A DNA stretch of 64,000 bases from Rhabdornis inornatus. Taxonomy: Eukaryota > Chordata > Aves > Passeriformes > Rhabdornithidae. Below the pieces are notes generated by a model. The model made no database searches, had not been told where the DNA came from, and saw nothing but the letters and a program-made list of their open reading frames with translations. The stretch is taken from NCBI GenBank assembly GCA_013397075.1, contig VWZS01003656.1, positions 1,304,872 to 1,368,871 on the forward strand. The letters run 5' to 3'. The first letter of the stretch is position 1, and every line of letters starts with the position of its first letter. The position numbers were made by a program, and so were the translations under genes. This document shows, piece by piece, positions 12,546 through 25,100 of the stretch.

Positions 12546-15500
12546 AAAGGCGATGTCCAGAGAAAGAGGAGAAAGAGGAGCAGGGCTCTGACCTGCTGTG
12601 GTTGAAATCCAGGGAATAATCTTGGGGGAAACAATAGGACAGAACCTTGGAAGCAGTGTGGAGAGGGGTTCACGGTAGGTCTGATGCAGGTGAGGATTTG
12701 GGGATGATGAGCAGGAGGGGAGGTGGGATATACTGGATCTGGTGACAGTGCAAGAGCTTTCTTTGGGGACAGGTTTGGGGTGTGGGGTGAGGTGGGTCTG
12801 GGGGACCTGGGTAGAAGTGACGGGAGAACATGCTGGGGATGTGAGGGAACACGATGATGGGAGTTGTGGACAGACAGGACACCAGCTCTGGGCAAGGAGG
12901 GCTGGATACAGCTCACTCCTTCCTCAGAAGGTTGGGGGGATGAGGGGTCTGTAGGGATGAGAACTGCTGGGGATGTTTGGGGAGGCTGAGCATTACCTGG
13001 GGTTAGCTGGTGTTTCAGATCATCCCCATGATGATCTGGGATGAGGTACTAAACCGATGCAGGTGGTGCAGTACAATCCCTGCCCCCCTCTCCTTCCCTT
13101 TGGAAATGAGGGGGTGGTCATGGAATGTGGCTCGTCTGAGCCTTTACTCGTCGACATTCGTCTCTTCAGGATGCATTGCTGTGGGGGCTGCAGATGGCCC
13201 TTAGGCAAAGCAGACCAGGCTGTGCTGGGGGCTTCTCTGCATCTTCGTGTCAATCCAAAGGTAGAAAATACCTGCAGCACTGGAATTTGGGGCTCTCTTT
13301 TCTCTCTCCATCAGTCACCAGGTGGGCCAGTGACTTGTGCCTGGGCTTTAAACCAAGAGCATGAAGTGGGAGGGGGAACCATGAAAAGGCTCGAGTGCCA
13401 AAAAAACCAGTCTCCTAAGACAAAGAGGCTTCCCAAAATGGATGAGGAGTGCAGGTCTGCTCAGATGCAGGGAAATTATTAATAACAGCAGTGGCATTTT
13501 TGGTGCTAGTTGGCCTGCCCCTGCGGGCTCCGGCTGCTTTGCTTCCCTCTGCGGCAGGCGCTGGTTGGGGCCTCTCCACCTGAGCCCCGAACCTGGGCAG
13601 GGTGACCATGGAAGCCGCAGATGCTGCGTGTGTGCCCTGCAGGACAGGTCTGTGCTTCATCTCGGTTTGGCCAGGCTTGCTCTGCCCAGAGGGATGAGGG
13701 GCAGGGAGCTGCCCCCAGCAGGAGAGATCCCTATCAGGACTTTGTTATTGTGTTGCAACCTGAGGGGAAAAAAAAACCCCAAATCCCAACCGCCCTTTCA
13801 GTGCCTGCAGATGAGGCTTTTCCTCCCCCCCCCCGCCTTTTCCACCATTTATTTGAACATTTCACCACTTTACCCACCAGGAATGCAGCGGAGCTGGGAG
13901 GTTTATTCAGCAAATCTGGCAGGTCATGTGCCGGGAAAAAGCATCCAGGTGTGCTTAGCAAGGCTCGTGAGGGGGCCTCTGCGGGCACCCCGTGCAGGAG
14001 GGTAGCGCTGGGTGCAGTGGAGACGTGGTGCCAGCCTCGCCTGGCCGCGTGTGGGGAATTTCCCTGCACTTGCCCGTCGGCTCTGCTTGGCATCTTGACG
14101 AGACTTGTTGGGAAGCAGCTCATGTGATGGGTGGTTTTGTGAGAGGGGGCCTGTCCTGGGGACCTGCTGTCTCTTGGAGGGGAGGAGTGATTTTATATGC
14201 CCCTTCTAACAGTGGTGCTGGGTGGGTGCCTGTTCAAAGGTGAGAGCTCCCTACCTGGCTGGTGCTTCAGCAGGAAATGCTGCCATCTCCATTCCTCCCT
14301 GTCTGGCTGTGCCACCTGCTCCTCGTGATTTACGAGCATGAGGGCTCTGCCATAGCAAGGTCATCACCAAATCCACCCCCTCTTTCCTCCTGGGGCCTGA
14401 GCACTGCTGTTCAGAGATGAAGGAGGCTGAGGGTTTCAGGCACCAAGTGAATGACCAGAGCGGGGGCCGGGATGCAGCTTTGTGATTCAGGGTGTGCTCT
14501 GGGTTCTGCTTTTCTTGTTGCTTAAATAATCCCTCCAGGTACAATCCCACCTCCGTTACCTGATGGAGGGTGACTGTTTGCCTGTTGCAAAGCCCAGCCC
14601 ATGTAAATAATGCGGGGATCTGATTTTGGGGCAGCAAAGTTGGCGGTATGCAAACAACTGTGGGAAAGGCCAGATGTTACTGCTTGTGCTGTGCAGTTTT
14701 GAATGCAAAGTGGAATATCAAAATTGGGTTTGACCCCAAATTGAGGCTTTGTTGGAGGGAAAGCAAAAGAAACAAGAAGATGTTGAAACTGGAAGCCATA
14801 AAACTGCTCCCGTCATCTGGTTTTGCTGGACTTTGGAAAAGAAAACAGTTTATCTTTGGAATAAATAAAATGGAGAGGAACAAGCTTGCAGCAAAAAGCC
14901 CCATGTTCGCTGCAGACGAGTTGGGTTGTGCTCCACCTCTTGTCCCTGCTTCCAAGGAGATCCCAGGTTGTGTGTGATTTCTGAGCCTCTCTTTCCCCTT
15001 GGGAAAGCCCCGCACCGTCCCGACGGTGAGAACCCCAGGCATTGCCAAGAAACATCTTTGAAACTCAAACCTGGCTTTGGAAAGTAACTGGAAGACAAAC
15101 CGGCTCTAAACAAACACCCAAGTTAATTTCGTGTCTTGCATTGTATGAGCCCAGTGAAATGAAACACAGTGCAGCCACAGGGACGGGCAAATGGATTCAG
15201 ATGCTTTAAAAAGCCCCAAAATCTGCTGGCTTTGAGATGTCCTTTTACATTTAGGGTTGGGATTTTTTTTATTGTTTTCTTTCTAATTGTTCCTGCGAAT
15301 TTAATTCTACAATAATTTTGCTGCTTCTGCTGAGGAGACAATGTGCTTCAGCCACAAAGCCTTTGAAGGCTGAATTGCAGATCACATCCGGTGCTGAGCC
15401 ATTTGCATGCAGACGCCCCCTTGCTGGGAGAATTTGCTGTGATGTGGAGGGCTGTCTGTCTGTTTGTCTGTCAAGCCCCTCTGCCTAGGGGCTGCTGGCC

Positions 15501-18500
15501 AGTGGTGAAGCTTCTCACGCTGCAAATGAAAAAAGAATGGAACATGTAGGGGTTTGGAGGTGATGTTGCTAGCACCAAGCTTGCCTCTTCCCAATGATGG
15601 AGGAGATGGGAACCCCAGGGATCTGCATCCCTTAGCCCAGGGCTCGATGGCTGCATTCTGCCTCCCCCATGTCCTGGGTCGGAGGCGTGGAGGCGAAGTC
15701 AAAGCGAGGCCACCCAGCCTCGGCACCATCCGGTTTCACTTCCCAGTTGTTGCACGAGTCCCTGCTGTACTCTCAGGTGCTCCCAGGCTCTCGGGTCAAC
15801 TCAGGGTTGCTGCTGTGGTGTTCCCAAAGGGGAGATATGTGCTGTGTAAGAGGGAGGAAATGTCCTCACTGCTGTCCTGAAAGAGCTAATGGCCTCCAGC
15901 ATGTGAGGAATTGTTCCTGTGAGGGGAGTTTTGCTATCTGTCCAGGGATTCTGGGCTGGCTGTGGCATCCCTTGGTGCTCTTGGTCCAACCACTGAACTG
16001 CAAGGGTTTGCCCTTCAGCCTCCCCTCCTTGCACCCTTCCAGGCCAGCTCCTGGCAAGGCCTCTGGATCCAGGCAGGGAACTGCTTCAACTGACAGACAG
16101 TGTTGGTGGGTTTTCCATTAGGGTGGGCAGTGGAGGAGTGATCTGTTCTGCTGTCGTGGGCACTGTGCTTTTGCTGTCTGTTTGTGTCGCGTCATGAGCA
16201 GCTGGAGCAGAGCTGTCCTTCTGCCTGGCAGCCATGGCACGGGGCAGAGCAGCTTTCCTTGTTTTCTCAGTTGGACTTTTTTGGGTGGGTTTGGATGGGA
16301 ATGGCTGGAGAGATCTCATGGAGACTTGGCACTGAGCTCTGTTGCTGCCTGGCAGCCCCCTTGAAACTCCTGCTCCACATCAGACCTGACCTGATGGAGG
16401 AGAGGAACGAGTTCTTGTGAGATTAGTGAAAACAGGGAGCTTGGGAGAAGCCAAAACACCCTGATCCCTGCAGCTGTGCAGGGGGGACACCGTGTATCCC
16501 TGCCCCTTGTGGGGTAGGCAGCATTCCCCACAGGAATGCAGCAGGGGGATAGCCATAAAGGCGTGGTGCTGGGGGGGCAAATCTGTCAGAAACTGGGATG
16601 TTGTTAGTTTTATTGCTGACTCCTCAGCTTGTCTTTCCATGGATGTTTGGCTCCCTCCAGCACTGGTGCCCCTTAAACTGGCCCACATCCCCGACTGTCC
16701 CTACTCGCTCTCCCATCCATCAGTTTGCTACTTCTCATGTCTCCTCCCTGCCGTGACATTTCTGGGATCAGAACTGGGTGCTCTATTCTGCTGGATGTGC
16801 TGGGCTCTGCTGGTGGCTGGTGGGGACTGTGCTGTGGGAATTCAGAGCCTGTTCCCATGGCCTGCAGGAGCCTCCCTGGCTCCATGATGGCTGTGCCCTG
16901 TGTGGGGGCTTTGCTTTGGGAGCAGGGCAGGATACTCTGTGAGAAGAGCTGATGTTGCAGCTCTTCCTCCTCTTCTCTGTGCCTAAATCCCAAATTTGTA
17001 TAAAGGAGAAGTACATCTGCTTCCTGAATGGCAGAAACTCTAGTGTGCGTCTGCTGAAGCACCTCAGGGTCAAACATGGTTTTGTTTAAAGAAAGCAATT
17101 AAAATAAACCCGGGGAGGGGCTCCCAGGAGGTCACTGTGCTCCTTCTCTCCCTGACCCAGCACGGGTCCCCTCTTCCTGGAGGGCATTTGGCAAGTTTGC
17201 ATTTTTTTCCTTGTGTTGTTGACAGAAATTCTGTCCTGTTGAGAAATATCTGTGGAGCAGCGCCAGCCCAGTCCCACGGGTCAAATCCTGCCCCTGCAAA
17301 TCTGTGCCGAGAACAGTGACTTGTTTTGGGCTGGCCTTTGGTGGTGCTGCCATGGGGGACTCATGTCCTTGCAGGGCAATCTGGGCATGAGGCCAGGAGC
17401 AAATTCCTCGAACAAATGGATGGACAGATGGACACTATGGGCTTGGGGTAGATCTGATGCTTTATCATTTGCTGGTTGGGCTCTGCAGCAGAAGCAAAGT
17501 GCTGGAAGTTCGTCAAGGGCTGAATTAAAGTTGCCTGGCAACCTCCATCCCGGCTTCTCTTCCCACATCTCGCAGGATTTCCTGCCCAAGGTCTGCCGCC
17601 TCCAGGGAAGGGGGGCCCAAAATGCACTGTGCTCGCATCCAGGCTGGGGCCAGGCTTGTCTCCCATCCCTGGATGGCTCCTTTCCCATAACTTTTTGGCT
17701 GTTCCCACGCCTGGGAGCCGGGAGGTCTCCCCACCTCATCCCCTGCGGCAGGTGCCTTTCCCCCAGCCCGCGCTGGGAACAGGTCGGGCTGTTTCAGCTG
17801 AACCTGAGGGCAACTTGAGCGGGTCTCCTGGAGGGTAGAACAGTTCAGTGACAGTGGAAATGTGAGTGGCTGCAGGAGGGTGTGCCAGGCTTGGCCCCAG
17901 TGAGTAAGGTGGAATCAGCTGCATGGGGTTTGGAGTGCCCAGGCTGAGCTGCCATAAAAAAGACAAGCCCAATTGTCTTCTGGTGCAGTCCATGATAGGA
18001 ATTTTGTTAAAGCTGTTTTGCAGCTCCATAACCCAGAGAAGACCCACTGGAAATCCCTGTTTCCCACTGGGAAACTGGCAGTGCTTGCCTGTAGTAGTCT
18101 GTGATGCCAAGGCAAACAGCCCATGAGAGAGGAGGAATGTCCAGCAACCACTATGTGAGCCTGCTTAGGCTTTACTAGATCTTGGTGAGACAACCACAAT
18201 CTAAGGAGGGGTGAGATGGGGAAGTGTCTTATCCCACTCTTCAAATCTGTCCTGCCATCAGGAGGATGGCAGAATGGATGCTGAGGGTAAGCTGGAGAAA
18301 TGCTGCTCCCACGCACCACTTCCATTCTTTCTCCTGAGTCCCTTTAAAATTAAAAAGCTGGCATAATTTTTAGCTGTGCTGATGAGGAAGCATCCATGGG
18401 GGGGCCTGTAAGACCCCGTCTGTGGTCTCTCCATGTTTGCCAGCCCCACAGACAGCACAGCTTCCCTGCGCTGCAGCTTGCAAACAGCTTGTGCTCCCAG

Positions 18501-21500
18501 GTTTTGCTGCCTTGTGACTTTGAGGACCATGGGGCAGTGGGAAGGGGCTCCTGTGCCCACAGAATGTCCTGTTGCAGTGGCTGTTGAGGTGTATGGCAAC
18601 TTTGGCTCGTTTCTTTGGCCAGATCCAGGTTGGTGAGAATGTGAAATTCACTCATCAAAAGCTTTTTGCTCCTCCAGGGATGCTGGTCATGGGGATTTTA
18701 AGGAGGTGCCGACTGAGCCAGCCCGTTTGGGTGTGCTGTGCCGGTGGGAGGCTGAGGCCAGCACAGTCATGCTCACACAGCTTCCGTCGTGACCCAGTAA
18801 ACCCAGTCAGACCTGACCCTGCTCACTCACCCACGCCTGCACGTCTCTGCTGCCCCACTGCTTTCCTGCGTTCCCCAGGGACCAGCAAACACATCCCACT
18901 TGTGAGAGGCTGTGCCTGGGCCTGGGCCTGGCTCCATGCTGGCAGCTGTGGCTGAAGCCCATAGGAGCACTGATAGCCAGTGGTAGAATGGTGAGCTTTT
19001 GCCTCTGTGGATGTTACACATTGTGAGTAGAGCAGCTGGTTCCTGGCCTCACCGCTCTCAGAGTGTCCATCAGCCCTGTGGATGCTGGGTCCTGCATCCA
19101 CCATCCTGCTTCTTCAGCATCACCGACCAGCATGGGACCTGAGGCTGGACTATCAGCCCCCAGCTGAGGCTGGACTATGTCAGACTCCCCATGCATGGGA
19201 AGTAGGTGAGGTGCCAAGGGACTTGGAAGCTCACTCCTGGGGATGGGATGGGCTTTTCTGGGCAGTTTTTCTCTTAAACTCCTAGTTTCATTGGAGCTGC
19301 TGCTGCTTTTCAGCCTCTTCCTCTCCCCTTTTTGTTTCCCTCTCCCAGAGAAAACTGCAGCATTTCCATTCCCAGCTTTTCTCCATTTCTTGTTGAAGTG
19401 CTGGACTTGTGCAATCCATCTGCCCCCAGCCTTGTTGGTGAGTCCCACAGATCAAGACCTCGTCTTCCTGCCTGAGCCCTTGGCTTCACCCTGAGCTTAG
19501 AACTTGCACCCTGACAAGGGGGAAGTGATGGATTTGGAGGTGTTTGGTGCAGCTGCAGACCAGGGTATCGACCTTAGGAGAGCCAAGGATTGTTTCAGTT
19601 CCTTCTCGCTTTTTCTCCCCCACCCTAGGTATGAAAAATAAAAACTAGAAAATAAAAAAAAATAGGGAAGCTTGGAACAGCCCTTCTCTTTGAGTAAAAT
19701 ATTAACTGGCTCTAACAGCTTAACTGATTAAGTGTTCTTTAGGACAAAGTTATATCTGATCTCGGGCAAAGGAGCCTTTGGAAATGGGTGTAGCTGCTTC
19801 CCAGGAAAAAGCAGAAGAGCCCAGCCCTGACAGCACGGGAGGCTGCTCCCCCCTGCCCAGTCAGGAGCCCTGCACAACCTCCTCTCAAGTCTGATTTATT
19901 TTTGTTTTCCCCCTGTACTGACTCGGTGCAGATGATGGTTCAGTGTTAGCCGGGGCTGGCTCGCAGCAGCACGCCGGCCCTGTCATAAACATCATCCCTG
20001 CCCGGCCATGCTCCTGGCTCGGCTCCGGTCCCCGGCACGTCAGGAGCCAAGCCTCAGGCAAAGTTCAGGGCTTGTTTGTGCAGGGGAGATAAGGTGAGGA
20101 CGCCCAGCAGCATGCAGGGCTGTTACTAATTTATGAGAGATCATTGTTTGCCTTGTCGTAAGGAGGTTTCTCCTCCGCTCTGCTTTCCCATCCCAGGTGC
20201 AGCAGCTCTTGTGGCCTGTGCATGATTCCAGACTGGTGTCCCCATGTGGAGGCTTGGGGAAGGGTATCCCTGTAAGTTCCAGAGTGGCTCTGCTGCCACT
20301 GGCAGGATGGAGAGCTGTCAGCATAGGGCTGGCCGGGGTGCTTTGATGCTCCAGGTGTGACCCCACCGCTTTGCCCAAAGCTTGGTGGGTTTGGCTCGTG
20401 CTAGATATGGTGCCACCAAAGCGAATTCTTTCTTCTTGATGTCCATCTGCACTCATCTGCCTTACATTGCTGTGCTGCCATTCATGGGCAGACCCTCTGT
20501 CTGTACGGGGCTTGTCCTGGAAACAGGAGTGACGTGGAGTGAGTTTGCCCTGGAATCTACTCCGCATGGAGCTAAGTCCTGCTGCAGCACCCTGCCTGCA
20601 CCCAGGGTTGGATGCTCTTGGGTGCTCTGTGCTGGTCTGGAGCCTGGGTTACAGTGGGGCAGCAGGGAGAAACATTTCCCATCTGCCTCGTTCCCGGAAT
20701 GCTCTAGGGCAGCAGCCAGTGCAGGTGTGAGGTTTGTGTCTGAAACCCCTCGAAGGAACCAACACTTTGATGCAAGCTCCAGAACTGTGGCTGAATCCAC
20801 ATCCAGCTCCTCGCTTCTCCTTTTCAGTCCCAAAGCCCTTTTTGCTTTGTTTTTTACCTCCCCTCTTCCTGGGACTCTGCAAAGTATTTGCTTCGGGGAA
20901 ATTGTCTGCAGTGAGCGTGTTTGAGCAGCTTCTCTGCAGGGTCAGGTATTTGTTTTTTATATATATATGTGGATGTATATATATATGTATATACCTCTAA
21001 GCAAATACATGGTTACTTACAGGCAGCTCTCTGGCTCAGAGATACCCAGTCATCTTTTTCCTCCTTAATTCCTGCAAGATGAGCTAGTGGGTTTGCTAAG
21101 TGCAGCCGGGAGAAGTGGGGGCTATTTGTTAGGGTTCGAATGCATCAAAGTGAGAGCCAAAGTAGATGTGGAGCTTCAAGGCAGCTTGGGATGAAAGAGA
21201 AACTGAAATCTCATGGAAAAACACTGGGGGAAAAATTGTTTCTGCTTGAAAAGACTTGCCGAAGATTCCAAGCAGTTCCTATATGGATTTTCCTTCACCT
21301 TACGTCCCTGCGTGCTTGAAGCATCCTTCCCAGTGCCTCAGTCCTCTGGAGTCCCATCATTTCAGGGGGGAGAAACTAGGGGCAAATATCTTGCACGGTC
21401 ATGGTCAGCTGGGCTTTTGGGAAGGATAAGGTTTGGGCTCCCCAGGACCCTCACTGCTGGCATTCCTGCTGCAGCCACTCTGGGGAGTGGGTCTTGTGGT

Positions 21501-22018
21501 ACCCCAGTGTGCCAGGAGATCCACAGAGGGGCTTGGCCCTGAGCACCTTTCTCTGCTTTTGAGAGAAAAATGTGTCTGCTTTTTGGGTGTGAAATGCAAT
21601 GGGGGATCAGCTGGCTCTGCTGAAACACATCCTTCAGTCAGGGGGATCTGCAGGAGCAGAAGGCTGGGAGTGAATGAGGGATGAACCCAGAGAAGACTTG
21701 GAGGAAAATGTACCTCCAAGTGCTCAGCAAGCAACTCCCTGCTGTGACAGAATGGTTGCTGACCCAGGGGGATCTGCAGAAGGTCACTGTGCTCAAACTC
21801 CCCTCCATGCTCTGTGACGGCTGCAGGCTCCGTGCCTTGTGCTATGCCTTAGTTTCCCCTTATCAAATGAGGGTTTGTTTTTCCCTGAAGCCATCCCTGG
21901 TCTGAGGCTGTGCCGGGTCAAGCATCCGTGCGTGTATGCAGCTGGCTCCTTCCCAAGCCTGATTGCTTGTGAGGTGCTGGGACAGCAGCAGCGTCTGACC
22001 CGGTGCTCTGTGTTTCAG
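12546..22018. other. Non-coding stretch, probable SEMA4G first intron
   Basis: No coding exon is supported. Single-copy sequence dominates. Simple features are a C-run at about 13824-13834, an A-rich stretch at 19630-19665 and a TA-rich microsatellite at 20958-20996. If the CpG block near 12 kb is the SEMA4G first exon, all of this is its first intron. I found no hairpin I could support as a microRNA. Confidence 0.5.
20958..20996. repeat. TA/TG-rich microsatellite
   Basis: Alternating TATATA runs are interrupted by TGTGGATG and TG steps. It is a simple sequence repeat in non-coding DNA. Confidence 0.85.
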
Positions 22019-22132
22019 GAGGGTTTGGTGGCCAGCCCTGTCCCAGAGAGCTGGAGAGGCCGTGCCAAGGATTGGCTGCGCCGGCCCGGCGGCAGCGGCT
22101 GAGGCGGCCGCCCTTGCCGAGAGAGCAGGAAG

Positions 22133-25100
22133 ATGAGTGGAGGTCAGGCACATCTCCTGACAACTCTCTTCATGGCAGCGGCAGCCGTGGGGTACCCATC
22201 ACGGCGCTCTGCCACCGACCTGGATGCCACCCCCAGGACGACAGTCACCTTTGATGGTAAGGGAGTGCGGGTCCTGGTGGTGGCAGTGAGATTTGGCATT
22301 TTTCTGGCACTGGCCTTGGTGCATTGTGACTGCATCTAGTCTTTGCCACTCCCCTGGAGCAGGGAGGGTGGCTACATGGGGGCCTCTGATCCCCTGGACT
22401 TCAGAAATCAGAGCCCACATGGCTCTCTGGTACTAGGCGCCTCAAAGAAGCAAGCATGGCAAAATCATCTCCCCAAAAGCCAGAGGGGGACAAGGATGTA
22501 CAGGGAGCCAGCCCTGACCAACCCCTGGCCCTCCCAGCAGCCCTTGGAGGATGTCCAGATCTGAGCATCACACCTGGGCTGGGATCTCATGGCCCAAATA
22601 GTCAGCAGGAAACTTTCTTCCATTATTTTCTCTAATTGCCACTGGGCTCTTGATCTGCAGCCTCTGTGGTGTCAGTGAGCCCAGCAGTGTCATAGTCCCT
22701 TGGGGACCCACATGGCATCATTGACCTCATTAGTGAGGCTCAACTCAGCAATCGATGGTGGGAGAGTTTCAGTAGCAGCTGGGGTGCCCTTTTCTCTCCA
22801 GGTAATGCCTCTTTTTTGGGAAAGGTAGGGAATCATTTCTTTTCCAGCTGTCTACAGGGTCATGAGCCTCACAGAATTTTCACTTCCTGCTGGTCCCTCT
22901 GGCCAGGGCTGAGTCCTGCCTCACACTTTGCAGCACCCCAAACTGGGTGGTTTCATTGGCTTGGTGGGCAGGAGCACTCAGCCTCACTGCAGAATCACTC
23001 CTCTTGTATGAAAGTTTTGGTTCAGGTTTTTTTATCCTTCCCTTTGGGCTGGCTGGGCTCAGCTCAGAGGCAGGGTCACTGCTGGCATGTTTCTGCTTTC
23101 TTCAGCAGTTTCCCAAACAACATAGCAGGTCTGTGTCCAGCACAGTCATTGCAGCTCCCACCCCTGAGCTGTGCTTTAATTAGTGGAGAGAAATTCCCTC
23201 TGAGCCTGAGCCCAATTAGTGCCTTTTGCCTTTTACCAAACCTCCTCCCTTCCTTTCCTCCTGCTGCAATTGCTGTCACCCAGCACTTTCTGCCTGATAA
23301 CCTCAGTGAGAGCCATCCCACCCACTTCCAGCTCCATTCTCTTGTCTTTTCCCAGTGGCTCGCGCTGTGCCTGCCCCGGGGTCCCCCTCAGCCCCCTGTT
23401 CCCTTTGCAGAGCTGTCAGGAGTCCGGCGTTTCAACGCACACACCCTCAACTACAGCACCCTGCTGCTGGAGGACGACCGGGGCATCCTCTACGTGGGCG
23501 CCAGGGGAGCCATCTTCGCCCTCAACTCCAGTGACGTGGCTGATGGCTCCCACCACACGGTGAGCCCAGCCTCTGCCTGCTGCTTGTCCTCTCCTGTCCC
23601 ACGCTGCCCAATCCCTGTCCAAATCGTGGCCAATCTGTCTCTGCTCAACCTCCCCCTCACCGTCTCAGGTCTTGCCTGGAGGTGGTGTCTCCAAGTCTGT
23701 CCGCAGGTCCCCTGTGGACACCTGGTCCTTCTCCCCAGCCAGGCAGCATGGGGACAGCGGTGGGAGACATCCCCAAGCTCAGAGCTGTCTGCTTTAGGGA
23801 CACCCCAGCAGAATGAGGGACAAGGAGGGAATCACACTCTTTTGCTTCCCCAGGGAAGGATATCCCAAAATCCTCCAAGCTCCTGCAGTGCTCTGAGATG
23901 TCTGCCCACTGGTTGGGGTATGGGGCTACTCTTGCCCCAGGCTGGTGGGATATATGCAGGGTGCCATCTAGTGCTCTGAGCAACCATCCCTTCCTAAATA
24001 AATAGTGATTTTATTGTCTCTGATGGCTCTGATGAAAGCTGGAGCTTGCAGTGATGGGGGGTCATGCAGTAGCAGTCTCTCTTCCCCTTGCAGATCCACT
24101 GGGAAGCCTCCCCGGAGAAGCAGATGGACTGTCTGCAGAAGGGCAAAAACAACAAGGTAGAGCCGCTGGGTGGGTACCAGGGAGGGGCTGCCTCTGCTTT
24201 TCCTGGCTTGTAACGCCTACGCTCCCTCTCCGCAGACCGAGTGCTTCAACCACGTGCGGTTCCTGCAGCGGCTGAACAGCACCCACCTCTACGCCTGTGG
24301 AACCTATGCCTTCCACCCCCTCTGCGCCGCCATCGTGAGTATGGCTCACCCACAGCTGCCACCTGTCCCCCTGCCACTGTGTCATCCTGGATAGCTGCAG
24401 CCCCTGTCCTCTCCCACCATCTCAACCCACTACCCCACTCCCTTTCTGCCGCTGTCCCTGCCCCTCTCTGGCTCACATCGGGGGTGAGTGACTCCCAGGC
24501 TGGGGTGAGTAGGTTTGTGGTCACCATACTGCCATAAATCCCCACCCCAGCACTGGAGTTGGACTCTGACCCCAAGCAAGAAGGCTGGGGATGGATCAGT
24601 GCCATGAAGGACACATGTGGGTTCAGCAGGATGGGATGCATCAGCTCTGGACTTGGTCTCCAGTGCCTACTGTTGCAGAATTCCCTCCCAGAGGAGGGGC
24701 TGCAGAGTGGCTGATGGCAGGTGGTATGCATGCCCAGGGAAGAGTGGCAGGGGCAGGACCGACTCAGCAGCCCCTCCCCAGGAATTTCCTGTGCCAGTCT
24801 GAGAGTCCCCACATGGCTGTGACTCATGGCAGAGTGTCCAGGACCAGCCTTGTTTTACTGGCAGTGGAACTTTGACCCCCTTCCAGTAGTTCCTTGAGTC
24901 AATGGAGACTCAATTGCCATTTGCCCACCTCCCCTCCTGAGCTGGGGGGCAAAGGAGCCCCAGGACCATGTCTGCAGTGTGGCCAGGGAGCCCTGGAGAG
25001 GCTGTGCCTGTTCTGCTGGTCCGGTTTGGCCATTGCATGCACTGGAAATTGGGGGGAGGAGCTGCCAAGCTGGAAGGGCCCCATCACTATTTGACATGCT

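Noticed and set aside
11747..12916. 389-residue minus-strand frame over the CpG block and minisatellite
   Set aside because: Composition driven by the CCT tract and repeat units; other frames are equally open.
12546..23410. Possible intronic microRNA like human miR-608 in SEMA4G
   Set aside because: I could not find a convincing hairpin by eye, and that microRNA is not expected outside primates.
22816..23979. 387-residue open frame covering SEMA4G intron 1 and exon 2
   Set aside because: It includes the true exon 2 in frame, but the part before 23411 has no semaphorin-like sequence and a clear acceptor sits at 23410. Treated as intron, not an alternative N-terminus.
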